From NCBI GenBank assembly GCA_008360955.1, contig LUCM01005959.1, positions 1-64,000 on the forward strand: DNA of 64,000 nucleotides. Reading direction: 5' to 3'. Numbering within the stretch: the first letter of the stretch is position 1; every line of letters starts with the position of its first letter. This DNA comes from Fasciolopsis buskii. Taxonomy: Eukaryota; Platyhelminthes; Trematoda; Plagiorchiida; Fasciolidae. Below are positions 13,500-24,939 of this stretch, one piece after another. The position numbers and the translations under genes were made by a program. The notes under the pieces are model-generated. The model made no database searches and had not been told where the DNA came from. It saw only the letters and a list, made by a program, of their open reading frames with translations.

Positions 13500-14900
13500 C
13501 GCTATTCGTCCTTCTGCTAACAACGACAGCTCATCTATCCTCGACCGTTCATCCTTTGAATTTGAGTACGTTTTATATCAGACCTCAACTTTCATCTCAC
13601 CATTTTAGGTGCTTTAAATGTCCATCATCGGCAACTACCGATTGGCTTATCTGACACTTTGACTCCGAGGTGCTAAGCCTGCAACTTTACCATGGTTAGC
13701 AATCTATACGAACTAGCTGACCTCCCTCGATCGAGCTGACGAATGTGCACATTGACCTGATCGTATTCCTCCCTTCTGTTTATTCCTCATTATACATCCA
13801 TTATCTTTCTTCTTGGCTTATGGGTTTGTCGTCTTCTGCCTCATTGACTTTCTCCTTCTGGCCGTCCACTCACGTCGAGATGCACGTTTTGGCGCCACAG
13901 TTTGATCAAACGGGGCAATTTTCGCGATCTCTTAGCTCTCTATTCATGGACCGATTGCTCATTTATTTCCGCCCACCACTTCCCAAAGGGATCGTTCCTT
14001 TGTTGCTGATGCTATTTCTACCATTCCCTTTTTTACTGGCCTCAATTACATAAAAACACCGAGATTGATCACGATCCCGGGTATAGTTTTTGCATCGTCT
14101 GACCTAGATTGTATTTCATTCAAGGCCCGCTTTAATCATTCTTATGAACCAAACTACAGACAGGCAATAAAAACTGTTTACCGAATAAATCGTTTAGCGA
14201 CTGAACTGAGAGCATGCCTATAGGCATTGGGTTACTGTAAGCACCAATTGATGCAACAAACGCGTTTGTCGCGTGATCGGGAACTGGACAAACAGACACT
14301 GCATTCGTACTCGTAAGCAGAATGTATGTGTGGTATATGAATGAACGGATCACCGTGTATGCACAAGCACTGAGAATAAGTAGCATCTGATTCTTCTAAA
14401 ACCTCGCCCATTTTAGTTTTGTGAAGCACCGTTCATTATTTCTGAATATATTTTAACTTAGTTGCATTGCCCTTCATAGGTTATTTCTTCTCCCGGTTCT
14501 TATGTCAATTCTTTATTTTGCTGGTCTTCTGTCAATATCTCAGCTTCCTTCTAGCGTTGTGCGCAAGATTGATTTTCTGTTTTTCGCCATATTCTTCTGC
14601 TTTCCGGTTCGATTTCTTCCGTGTGGCAGTGAGCTCAAATCATCCCGGGAATCGAGCACCGCACGCGCACGCCAAGTAATGCTTGGTTTTCCGTTCATTT
14701 TCTTCTAATCGGGTTCAACGAAAAATCATTGTGCTGATCAAAAAAAAACCCTAATGTTCAATCTGCGATCGTAGTCTCATTCTCAGGAGATTGTCTCTTG
14801 GTCTTTATTCTGCCATTCAATTTTTATTCTTCAAAGCCTAACTCGCCAATTCCGGTTTCTGCCACTTTTTCCATCTCAGAAATAGGCTGCTAGTCATTCT
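13500..14900 (+). mobile_element. Badly decayed CR1/jockey-like copy
   Basis: Two blocks resemble the element family seen at 20.4-23.1 kb. Block one, 13740-14060, reads in alternate frames as LIVFLPSVYSSLYIHYLSS and, at about 13915-13980, NFRDLLALYSWTDCSF. This corresponds to the endonuclease-to-RT linker of CR1/jockey proteins. Block two, 14460-14900, aligns with the RT C-terminal part, including RVQRKIIVLI at about 14711, the counterpart of RVQRMAIRLI at about 22760, and then a SLILRRLSLGLYSAIQF-like tract after 14770. The RT palm between them is missing or beyond recognition, so the copy is probably internally deleted. The pyrimidine-rich + strand is also typical of this family here. Boundaries are approximate. 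Confidence 0.5.
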
Positions 14901-16924
14901 TATCAAATTTTTCTCTTCTGATCCGTTTTTTCTCCCAGACTGATAAACCATGAAATACTATGTCACACTTGGTCTTCCCAACCCCTTGAGGAGTGTTTTG
15001 ACACTGTGCAGGCGGCGAATCAATGGATACGGTGCGAAAAGAATATACCGGTACTGGTCAATCTCAGTCATTTTTCCGCGTGTGCACCACATCACGCTGA
15101 ATCACGGCCTTCCAACAGGAAAGTTAATCGGCATTGGGAGAATCAAACTAAAGATGTCCCAATTTCTCTAGTATTGTGTTATTTTGCACTGATAACATTA
15201 TCAAGGCAAGATTATAGTTCATTTCAGCATTCACAGTACGGTAATAAAATGGAGTGATGCACTTCTTCAGGCCTGGAAAGATCAATGACCGGAAGGCGTC
15301 CGATGATATCAGTACCGGATGCCAGGACAAACATTCGACAACAGTGTCATCCAGTCTTCGTAAATCTGTAGTCGAAGATTACGAAGCTGAAAGTGACTGG
15401 TGGGATGATTGCTATTTGTCCAGTAAATGACATCACAAAGAAAAGATGTTTATACGAATATTCGGGGACATAAAAAAGCCAGTACAAAATTGTTTCATTT
15501 ATTGTTGTTGGGGCTTGTTGGTTTCAGGGCATTCCGACCGAATCCGGGAAGAACAGGCTACTCTATTCACAACCAAGGTTTATCGAAAATCAGGTGAAAA
15601 GTGTTATTTAACAAATGAAATACTCTGACTGAGAAAAGTTTTAATGACATTTCTTTAAAACGGATTGCAAATGTTTTACTTAACAGAAATCTCTAATTGC
15701 ATCTCAGTGGACATTGACGTCAAGGTCGTTTACTTCAACGGTTTGTTTTTTCGTGACAGCCGAAAAATCGGCTGAAATGCAAACCTGATACTTCTTATCG
15801 CAGTACTGGGATAACTTTGGAAAAGCTTTGCAAACTTAGTTTTTTTTCATCTTAACCGGGTCCAACGTTCTAATGTAAACCAGATCGCCATCCGCTAAGC
15901 GATAAGGAGGATGAATTTGTTTTATGAAACAATGAAATGATTACTAATCCAACCAATATTCATTTCCGTTTAATACCCTACTTCTCGAGATTGTTTTAGT
16001 GAACTAGATAGATGCAAATGTAGTACCCAATGATGTTAAATTTTCCCGGGAAATAGTATGGCTAATTTGTCAATTTAACAACACCATTGGATATCCTCGG
16101 ACAATAAAATGGAAAATAGCATTGTCCTGTTCCACGTATTACAAAACAGTCTGATTTTGTAAGCTCTGCCGCATACCGACTCCGTGGACCGCGGTCAGCT
16201 AAGAAGTCACGCTTTTTGTAAAATTCCGATGAAATAAAATACCAAAATCAATCTATCAATTGTCATACACTTTTGTCTTTTTGAATGTAGGCATTTTTAC
16301 CCAAGCCTTTCCGTACCTGTGGACTGGGAATGTTGCAAGACATTACGAGGGCGAGATTTGTATTTGAGAATTCAGTTTATTCTCAGTACAAATCCTAATG
16401 AATACTTATTCTTTTTATCGAAATTTTTCTTATTATGTAAATTATATGGCATATAAATGAAAAAATGACTGGAAGTATTTGAACGATTGCGCTGACTACT
16501 TCCTATATTCCGGTGTCTAATAAATTCCCTACTTGTTCAACTCATGGCTGGTATTCCGCGGAAAACTCACTTTAATCACTGGAGATGTGCGCGGATTAAC
16601 ACTGTGTTTATCTTCATACTAATATTATGCTATTAGTTTCTTTGTCCTTTAATCCCACAATATTTTCAGAGTGATGAGGAGCGGCGAACTTCAGGCCTCC
16701 GGGTACAGATATTCCACGATGATAACATAATGATATTATCTTCCATTGAAAAAAGATTATTCCAAACATACCAGACGCCGCCGTTTCCTGGTAATCGTAG
16801 TACTGACATTCGACAGCGAGTGGAGTATCGATAATGTTTCAAACAAACATGAAATACGTTATGCTTCCCGTTGAATGTTTGCCATCCAGTTTGTCCCTAG
16901 GAAGTGAAAAGTGAACAGATTTTC
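14901..16924. other. Unassigned stretch
   Basis: No recognised gene. At 16661-16669 a pyrimidine-rich tract ends in TTTTCAG, a good 3' splice-site shape, and is followed by 54 open codons to TAA at 16832-16834 (first residues SDEERRTSGLRVQIF). An in-frame opening of that length in one of three frames is not rare, so it is noted only as a possible exon. Confidence 0.4.
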
Positions 16925-17104
16925 ATGTTTGCACTTTTGTCGCTAATGCATCTGTATGCTACAATCCACAGTGTTCGGGCTGATTACTACAGCTTAGATG
17001 TTCCAAGCCTTTGGGGATCGTGGTTTACTCGCTCCCCCGTGCAGTGGGCTCTAGTGACTAGGGGACATGCCCTTTCTTACGAGGTCACGGATCCAACTAC
17101 ATAA
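16925..17104 (+). CDS. Possible small secreted protein or first coding exon
   Basis: From the ATG at 16925 the frame encodes 59 residues. The first 19 (MFALLSLMHLYATIHSVRA) look like a signal peptide: a short hydrophobic core and a V-R-A | D cleavage site that fits the -3/-1 rule. The rest is short and tryptophan-containing (about DYYSLDVPSLWGSWF near the start of the mature part) and ends at TAA. There is a splice-acceptor-like CCTAG just upstream at 16897-16901 and an in-frame TAG there, so the frame cannot extend further 5'. It could be a stand-alone short secreted protein, a first exon, or a chance ORF. No family was recognised, and no promoter or poly(A) signal is obvious. Confidence 0.25.
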   Translation: MFALLSLMHLYATIHSVRADYYSLDVPSLWGSWFTRSPVQWALVTRGHALSYEVTDPTT

Positions 17105-18129
17105 TGGAATTACATGTGTACGTGATTATGTGTATGTGCCTAACTGTCGCTTTTCTAAACAAAAAATTGCCCACAAACCTGAATTGACAAACAAGAAATT
17201 CATTTAAAATTACCCTAATTCTAAATAAACTTGACGCTATATCAAGTTACTGAATGTTTAAAATAGTCATACAGTTTCATTTTGCAACTTTCGGAAATTG
17301 AGTCTGTTGAATAACTAGCTTGAAAATTGCAAACACGTTGACAATCTGTGGCGTACTCGGTAGAAGTTTGACACGTGACTTGAATCTTTTCCCAATCCAG
17401 GATAGCTCTGCCTCGACCAGTTAAGGATATTTTCCAATATCGATTGTGTCTTGTTGTAGTGATCATTTTGCCACGTATTATTAGCAATTGTTCTGCCATT
17501 CTGACTTATTTTTATTTGTTCCACTACTCTTATTATTGGTTCCACTCTGGGGCCCAGTCTTTACTCGACTAAAATTGTAGCTCCAAACAATTTTAATCAA
17601 GTCGTTTATTACGCACTATTGGGAGTTAGATAATTCATCGGAATTCAGTAAAGGGGGCATTCGTTGGTCTTCTTACCAACTGATTTTATTATTTCTCGGT
17701 AGCAGTGGGCACGTTCATCAGGTCCCTGGGATATATGCATTGAGAGTGTACAAGAGTAAAAGGTAGGTAGGTAAAAATCATCGGACGATCGAATGCCAGA
17801 ACCTCTTTCTGGTGCACTAATTAGTACCAAAATCAAAGATAAATTCCGTTAGCAAAATGTTTTTTTTTTCGCCGATACAATTGCTCAGAAGACAATCAAA
17901 ATAACAAACAAATTGATCGATAAGTTGAGTTTTGTTTGAAAATTCAGTTGGACTGCACCGAGAAAACACACAAGATGGTGAACAAACTTGTTTTCTGTGA
18001 CTCGTACTCATCCCGTTACATTGGCATATATTAGGAAGAATTTCAAAGGGGTAACTGTGTGACAAAATCTGCTTTTCCGAAACAATATCATACTCAATTA
18101 AGAAGAAACCGGATACATGTTACTAAAAC
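17105..18129. other. Unassigned stretch before the Penelope-like element
   Basis: No gene recognised. On the minus strand around 17700-17720 there is a CTGATGA motif followed by GAGAAA, reminiscent of a hammerhead core, but no stem II pairing is visible between the two halves. Confidence 0.4.
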
Positions 18130-19837
18130 TTCATACCAATGACGAGCTTTCAAGGAACGTGATGTCATGTGTGATCATACTGTAGAATTAGAACGAACAT
18201 TTTCGACATCAATTCATTTGTCCAACCAATTGAGTGAGGAAGAAAAACAATATTTCGTGGAATATGTTCAATCCATTGTACACAAACAGGTGAACTAGAA
18301 GCTTCAGGTGTTGCTAAAACGATTGGACAGATCAAAACTATCGAGTGAGTCTCCGCAGAACCCTGATCGGCTTGCTCGCAATTTGCCAGACTTCAAATTA
18401 GACAAGATATTGTTAGAAGTTTTATCCTACGGGGCACAATTTTTGTTGTCCAAAGTGTCCCACTGGACTTGGAAGTTAGCTTTGCGAATATTTTTTTCTT
18501 AATTGTTGAGTTTATCCCCGTGGTCACAGATGGAACTGCAAACATTTAAATCAACCTTGCTGAACACGTGCTATCAGTATCACAGGGCTAGACATTCTCT
18601 GAATGGTTTGTTCGGGCCAAAACATGAGACAGTTAAGAGAACCAGAGGAAATGCTGACATCATGTTATCAAGACCCGAAAACGGTGCAGGCATAGTTCCC
18701 CTTACCAAGTCAGACTACACAGCAAAAAATGAGAGTCATTCTGAATGACAAACCCAAATTTGCATAATTGGAAAGAAGGAATGGCAAAACGCACCAGATG
18801 GGTAAATGTGTGTTCAAAATTGTGAGAAGTTTGAAGCAAAAGGACATAAAATATTCGACTGCATTCGAACAAATTCGGCCTGCGGAAACCACTGTTCCGC
18901 GAAAGTACAGCTTACCCAAAGTGCAGAAAAATAGAGTTCCTTCGAGATCCTTTCTTGATATGTGCAATTGGCCTTATCAAGCTGTGGTGAAATGTCTGGC
19001 TAAGTGGCTGAAACCCGTTCGGCAGATGGCAAAACAGCCTCAAAGAAACATTTGAGCTTACTGATTCCGCAAAAAATTAAATGTGAAAGGATGGCAAATA
19101 TTTTCTTTAGATGGCACCTTTTTTCGTTCCAACCACGGAAGCCATTGAATACCTCTGTGACTATATCGAGAACTGTGGGTTGACGATAAGTCTTCCGATA
19201 GAAGACTTGAAACAACTAAAGTTCTTTTATACCTACAATGTCCATTTTAAATTTAATCAACAAATTTACGGCCAAAAGGACTGCCTAGGGTACCCACTCG
19301 GCCCATTACTAGCCGGCATTTTAATGTCAGCGCTGGAAAGCGAACCACTCGCATCGTCAATACAGCTTTCTAATTATACAAACGCTATGTGATTGATATC
19401 TTCTATGTACTAGACAAGAACTGATCAACTGCTGAATAAGTCCGACTTGGCCTACCAAGTGTGAAATTCACAACAGAGATGGAGTTGAACAATTACACGG
19501 AATTCCTAGATTTGCAATTAAGTAGTCGAAAGGACGGTTCAGTTCGGCGATCGGTACACAGGAAAGCTACACGGAATGGACTGTACATCCATTTTCACAG
19601 TTTTTCATCTCTTATTGGGAACAAAAACCTAATTACATACCCCGCGATCTGAGATAAAATAATATGCCCAGAATAGATTCTTGAGGAGGAACTTCAGCCG
19701 GTGGGAAGGACATTAATCGAAAATGGCTTCAGAGGTTGATTACTTGATAATATAACGGAGGCAGAAGAAGAAATGCCTAGGAGAATGTCGGTAGAAGGAA
19801 ACCCAATATACATACCTCCGCTCGAAGAAGACTGAAC

Positions 19838-19850
19838 AGCTTTGAATCCT
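19838..19850. repeat. Direct repeat, left copy (probable target-site duplication)
   Basis: AGCTTTGAATCCT here is repeated exactly at 20037-20049. The PLE reading frame is rejoined when the segment between the copies is ignored, which is what an insertion with target-site duplication predicts. Confidence 0.85.
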
Positions 19851-20036
19851 TTTTATTGTGAATGATATAATGTTAATAACACAGCGTTGTTGGTAGATGT
19901 AATGCGCCAACGTTTCGACTACCGTGGGTAGTCTTTCTCAAGGCAAGTTTTACAATCAAATTTTTCGATACACTCCTTACGTCGTTTGGTCCGGATATTT
20001 ACAAACTGGTTACCAATCGAATTGCTCTGGGAAAAA
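19851..20036. mobile_element. Short insertion nested in the PLE, with hairpin
   Basis: A 186-bp segment lies between two 13-bp direct repeats inside the PLE coding region. It contains a perfect 7-bp stem with a 3-base loop (GACTACC at 19917-19923, GGTAGTC at 19927-19933). Read on the minus strand the hairpin is followed by GAAACG and preceded by CTTGAGAAA, an arrangement like a hammerhead ribozyme (stem II then GAAA), but the CTGANGA core is not conserved. Hammerhead motifs are known in terminal repeats of Penelope-like elements, so this may be a short PLE-terminal or other non-autonomous copy. No coding capacity. Confidence 0.75.
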
Positions 20037-20049
20037 AGCTTTGAATCCT
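20037..20049. repeat. Direct repeat, right copy (probable target-site duplication)
   Basis: Identical to 19838-19850. It marks the right edge of the 186-bp nested insertion; the PLE frame resumes here. Confidence 0.85.
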
Positions 20050-20429
20050 GTTCAAATTCCACCCCGTGGTGTCACTACGGTTGAAATACAAAGTTCCTGA
20101 TTCCGCAGCTTTGTTTCATGTTTATTTATTCACATTTTCCTGTGGAACAGTGTACGTTTGCCGCATGACCACGCACCTATCTGAAAGTATCCGTGAGCAT
20201 CACCCTGCAGAGTTGGACACTAGACCAATTGAGTCATCCAATAGAGGAGTGGTTCCACACCTAGCATCTTGAACGTGACACAAGCTTTTCATCCCCTTGC
20301 ATAAGGTCACTGGTCCACAGTTTTGGCTGCAAGGTGTTGTATCTTAAGCACAGCAAAAGCTGTCGTTATTCTTCTTCACAGTTTGAACTCAAAGTTTGTG
20401 GTTGCCCTTCAACTCCTCTAGTCCATCCT

Positions 20430-23140
20430 CCACCCTAATCCACCCCCTAGACCAAACAATAATTGACGCAATGCGTTCATCCGCTTTTGAACTATGCATG
20501 ACACCATAACTTCCTTCTCCACTCGTGCTTTTATCTGACTAATCCAATCCCACTTAAAATTTGTCCTAATATATTGTGATGTGATGACATGGGTACAAAT
20601 CACTGAGAATGAAATTGTTCGCCGTGAAAATTCAGGATTACACGCGCATTCGTCCTCCAGCTGTCGCAGCGCAAACATAAATTCAACACGTACTCATTAC
20701 TCTCATCAACATTCGCGGACTGAACCGTAAAGTTGATTCTTATCACCAGTTCTTCTTGTCCACTTGCTCTATTTGTTGGGTGAAAGTCGAATCTCCCTTT
20801 CTTCAGACACCACACTCTTCCAACTTCTCAGTTACATCTTTCATTCTACTTTTGTTCCAAAGGCAGGCTTTTGTTCATCATTCAGCTACCGTCTGTGCAT
20901 ACCAAATCATAACTGTTCCAACCGCCAATTTCAACTTTTGACTGAAGTTTCGATTCCCTTTAGTCAGTCATTAATTCCGTGTTCGCCCTTCTCTCAGCAG
21001 TGCTGACTCTTCCGTTTTTAACTTATTATCTTCGGGCATTGAAGGTTTGCATTTTGCAAACCCCAGAAGTCATACCACTATTTTAGGGGACTTCAACTTT
21101 CACAATCTGAATAGCTGGTACACTTCTCTAGCACTTCGATCATAGGGAGCAAAGCCGAACAGTTCGCTGTGGTCAACAACATACTTCTACTACTTAACTG
21201 GAATCCTCATGCGTATACCCAATCGTACATTTGTCCAATCGTCTAACCCCGGTTCCCACTACTGCTTCGTGCAAGCTAGGAACAAGTGTTCAGCAACCAT
21301 ACTGTGAGTCAACAAGCACTTCGACCGCTGCAGAGTAGAACGATTGCTCTCATCCCCCAGCGGTACCCGAACTTTTGGGTTCCTTGCTAAAGAGTCCCCC
21401 GCAATTTCCGTTCTTCCGTTTTATTTCCCATACGTAATTCATTTAGTGATCGTGTTTGCGAACCACAGGAGAAAGCTGATAACTTTGCCTCCTGGTTTGT
21501 CTCCAATTACATTTTACCCCTATTTCCTACATCTTCGGCTTCTTCTCTCATTGTCCCTCTTTTTTCATCCAGTATTATCACTAGGAAAGTTCACCAAGCA
21601 CTGTGTTCTTTGAGCGTTTTCAAGTCACTCGATCCAGACGGTGTTCCATCCATCGTCCTTAAAATGTGTGCCTCTGAGTCGGCTGATATTTAATATAGCT
21701 TCTTCTGTATTTCCCTCAGTCGTCCTACTTTCCCAACCTTTTGGGAAGAGGCCGTGATTTCCCCTGTTCTTAAACGTGGAGATTCTGCCGATCCTGGAAC
21801 TATTCTCCTATTTTCGTTACACACGTTATTTCAGACGTATTTGAAACCGTCATCTTCGACCAATTGCATTCGGCTCTCGAGCGCGGAGGACTACTGGGTG
21901 ACGACCAATGTAGCTTCCGATCTCGCCGTTCAGCGAGCGATCTATTGGCCGTCGTCATGAACTCCCGGTTGGCTTCACTAGACAACCACAGAGAAACACG
22001 CCTGGTCTCGTTCGACATTTCTAAGGCTTTCGATCGAGTTTTGGACAAAGGTCTTCCATCGAAACTGCCCACTTCCGGATTCTCCCCCACTCTGATCTCA
22101 TGGTTTTCAAGTTTCCTCAACAAGAGAACCATCTCGGTCCGAGCTGATAGGGTCCTGTCTCAGCGAATTCCTGTAAATGCTTGCACTTTCCAAGGTTCCG
22201 TGCTTGCGCCTACCCTCTCACTTTTTTCATTAGTAATCTTCTGTCCACCACCTCCAATCCAATCCAATCCAATCCAATCCAATCCAATCTAATCCATTCT
22301 TTTGCCAGTGACCTCAATTTCACTGTTCGTTTTCTTACCGCACCCCCCGTCATGCAAACGTCAACATTGATCGTTGTGTATCTCTCAGCTCCGATCTTGG
22401 CCAAAACTATTCCCCGGGGTCCAACAATCATGTCACATGCAGTGCTTCTAAAGCCTCTCTTCTTGCAGTTTTCTTAAAACACCATTTCCCTCCACTTCAG
22501 TCTTTGAACTCATCTGTCCTGAGTTCCACAAACTCTATTCTCTGCTTGGCTTATCCATTAGTTCTTCATTATGCTGTTTTTCTTTCATATCTGAGCTTGC
22601 TTCTTGAACTGCGCACAAAGTTGGTATTGTGTTCCGTGCCAGAATTTTTTTCAGTCCAGCTCATCTTCTGTTGTGTAAAACTCACATCCGCCCGGCACTT
22701 GAATACTGCAGCCACACGTGGAATGGGACTTCGTCTACTTAAATTTTTCTATTTGATCGGGTTCAGAGAATGGCTATTCGGCTGATAGACGATCCTTCAC
22801 TAACATCTACTTTGGATTAACTGTTCCGTCCGCGAGTTGTCGCTTCGATTTGATCTTTTCTAACTTTATCACTTTTGTTTTTGTTCTTCGGTATGTGCCT
22901 CAGTATCTCCTCTTTATGTGAGCTTTTCTCGCTCTTCTTCTACACAGGCAAATGGTCACCCTTATCAGGTTTTTTTACTTGATGACGTATTTGTTTATTC
23001 CATTCTTCTTTTATCTTCAGGATTTCCAAACTGTGGACTTCTTTCCCAATTTTCGCAACTCACCCACTTACCTTTCACTTTTTAAAAGCAGGATAAACAA
23101 ACCGGTTCTAACGTGATTGTTCCCTCTCATTATCCCATTG
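20430..23140 (+). mobile_element. CR1/jockey-like non-LTR retrotransposon, near full-length relic
   Basis: Endonuclease part: LINIRGLNRKVDSYH at about 20702-20745 and LGDFNFHN at 21083-21106 match the apurinic-endonuclease-like domain. Linker: FKSLDPDGVPSIVLK at about 21619-21663 matches the KSPGPDG block before RT. RT: DQCSFRSRRSASDLLAV from 21902, motif A FDISKAFDRV at 22011-22040, motif B FQGSVLAP at about 22189-22212 and the catalytic box FASD (normally FADD) at 22301-22312. C-terminal part: RVQRMAIRLIDD at about 22759-22794 and ISKLWTSFP at about 23024-23050. Frames shift several times and stops are frequent, so it is inactive. An AATCC expansion lies between motifs B and C. It sits immediately downstream of the PLE on the same strand. 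Clade assignment (CR1/Rex versus jockey) needs a tree. Confidence 0.85.
22256..22295. repeat. (AATCC)n microsatellite inside the RT
   Basis: Eight tandem 5-bp units (one reads AATCT) lie between RT motif B and the catalytic box. In the local frame they read as repeated SNPIQ, with three units per five residues, ending in SNLIHSFASD. The seed looks like a native SNPIHS stretch that expanded. Confidence 0.9.
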
Positions 23141-23639
23141 CAGTGTGTCTATGGACAATGGGGTTCACCCTTCACTCTGTTTTACTCTGTGTAATAAAAA
23201 TTCTAACTTTTGCCAAATTAAATGAACATTAAATCTGATTAAGAAATGAGTTTCTAGTAACAATGGATAATGGGTCACTGAAAGCCCTTCTTCGTCGAGT
23301 TTGAAATCCAGTCAGCATATGATGAAATTTCAGTATATATTACGATCGCCAGTGAACATGATGCTGCTCTGTATCGGTTCTGTGATTTTCAGTCGTGATT
23401 TGGATATTGATACTGGGCGATGTGTTTTCAAAGCGGTCGTCCGCTTAACAATAAAAGTCATACACATACCTGTCCGTTGATGTTGGGGTGGCAGTAGAGA
23501 GCACATACCAAGATTTACAAGCAATAAAACGATGGTCGCGTCATTGAGATCTTCATTGCATCTTGCCATGCCAATTTCTAAGAGTGAACGTAGATAAGGT
23601 CAACGATAGACCTTTGCCTTGTAACTCAGAGATCAAGGA
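23141..23639. other. Spacer between two non-LTR relics
   Basis: Nothing recognised; it probably contains decayed element ends. No tail repeat is obvious. Confidence 0.4.
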
Positions 23640-24190
23640 TTTGTGGTTTACCGTCACGCACAACTTTTGGCGTTTTAGGCAGTGGCACGTGACGGCCACT
23701 AGGTGGCATGATAACAAGCAAAAGAGAGGTGCTTGTACCATAGTACAAAGTGTTGGGGTATCGTCTGTTCGAGTACTGCATACCTTCTTGGGCCTTATAC
23801 CACCGCAAGTTATGGATCTCACGGAGAACGTCCAACGCCTAGCAACACGACTGGTGGCTGGGAAGCTAGAAAAGTGTCATACAAAGCGACTTCAGGATCT
23901 TGGCCTCTACTGGATGAAACTTTGATTAAATATGTAAGACTGTGCAAACTTTTAAAACTGTAAAGGACCTAACTGGCGAACAGGCTAGCGATTTTTTTGA
24001 GTTTGCGCCAGTATTTGGCACAGAAGGGAATAGCCTAAAGTTACAAAAGAGTCCTCCAAGCTTTTAGGAACCGGGTTGTGCTACTCTGGAATAGGTTGTC
24101 CGAGAGCGCTATTTGCTACACGTCTGTGAACACTTTCAAACAGGCTCTAGAAGTACCCTGCAGTCTAGTCTTTCTTGATGTGGGAACATG
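23640..24190 (+). mobile_element. Second non-LTR lineage, RT C-terminal fragment
   Basis: At 23815-23870 the frame reads NVQRLATRLVAGKLEKC followed by a KRLQDLGLY tract, the canonical VQRRATR...LGL motif after the RT thumb of CR1/jockey elements. At about 24062-24155, after frame breaks, it reads FRNRVVLLWNRLSESAICYT and then SVNTFKQALE, the conserved terminal motif. These motifs differ clearly from those of the element at 20.4-23.1 kb, so this is a different family. Only the last third of the protein remains, consistent with 5' truncation plus decay. Confidence 0.7.
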
Positions 24191-24939
24191 AATGGGCTCG
24201 ATGTACTCGTCCCGTTATTGTCTCGTACGTATACATTTAATGTGTAACAATTCATATCCAAATTAGCTTGATACGGCTCCAAAAACTCTACCATTCAGGT
24301 AACAAAGAAATTCGAGTCATGAGCAGTGTTTGAGGCCAGGGAAAATTACTGACAACCCGCCGATTAGGACGCTCGTCTGACCGTTATGATTACTTCTGTC
24401 CTGTGCAATCTGGACTAAACTGAAATGATCCAAAGTAAAGTGAACTGAACTGATGAGGAAAAAACTTGACTAATTTCGTCAATTATAAAGCAAATCAATG
24501 AACTCAAGCATACCCTCCTCATGATCATGGATCCAACTACCTCCAGACCAATAAATCCGTGGAACAGAAGTGTTTAATAAGACTTGCAAATAGTGGGATC
24601 ACCGGTGTGTATTTAATTCCGTCATGATCCCTATTACAAGCTTAGCAGAAGTCGGACACAAAAGGTTGAAGCAACCAAACCAAGTAGATTCCACGTCGCT
24701 CTCTCCAGTCTGTGGAAGTAGCACTTGTTACCTAGCTCAGTTCGATTCAAGCGTTTTTCTTTCAGTTTCACATTTCACGGACCAAGACGATCGCAGTCCA
24801 TTGTCGATGAAAAAATGGCCGAGTGTGCTCTACGCAACTAGTTTCTAACCCAAGGTCGTTGAAACAGTTGAAAGTCAACCAAATGACTAGGATCATATAG
24901 ATAATCAAGAATACCGTCAACTGTACCTACTCACCGCTA
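24191..24939. other. Unassigned spacer
   Basis: No recognised coding motif. An open frame at 24624-24848 (74 residues) has no family match and may be upstream decay of the gypsy-like remnant. Confidence 0.4.

Larger units (their letters stand above)
18130..20300 (+). mobile_element. Penelope-like retroelement (PLE) relic, RT plus GIY-YIG
   Basis: The blocks of a PLE protein follow in order on the + strand. At 18190-18290 is a charged N-terminal region (LSNQLSEEEKQYFVEYV). At about 18652-18705 ADIMLSRPENGAGIVPL matches the conserved PD-KGAG box. At about 18910-19020 LPKVQKNRVPSRSFLDMCNW matches the L-PK-HK-G--LRPI segment. At about 19290-19340 YPLGPLLAGILMSALE is RT motif B. At about 19375-19420 YKRYVIDIFYV stands where the catalytic YVDD should be, so one aspartate is lost. 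At about 19500-19600 are FLDLQLSSRKDGSVRRSVHRK and an H-rich tract. At about 20140-20215 SCGTVYVCRMTTHLSESIRE is the GIY-YIG endonuclease core. Stops, frameshifts and a nested insertion (19851-20036) make it dead. The C-terminal GIY-YIG identifies it as an EN-containing PLE. Confidence 0.9.

Noticed and set aside
17690..17720. CTGATGA...GAGAAA on the minus strand as a hammerhead ribozyme
   Set aside because: The segment between the two core parts does not form stem II.
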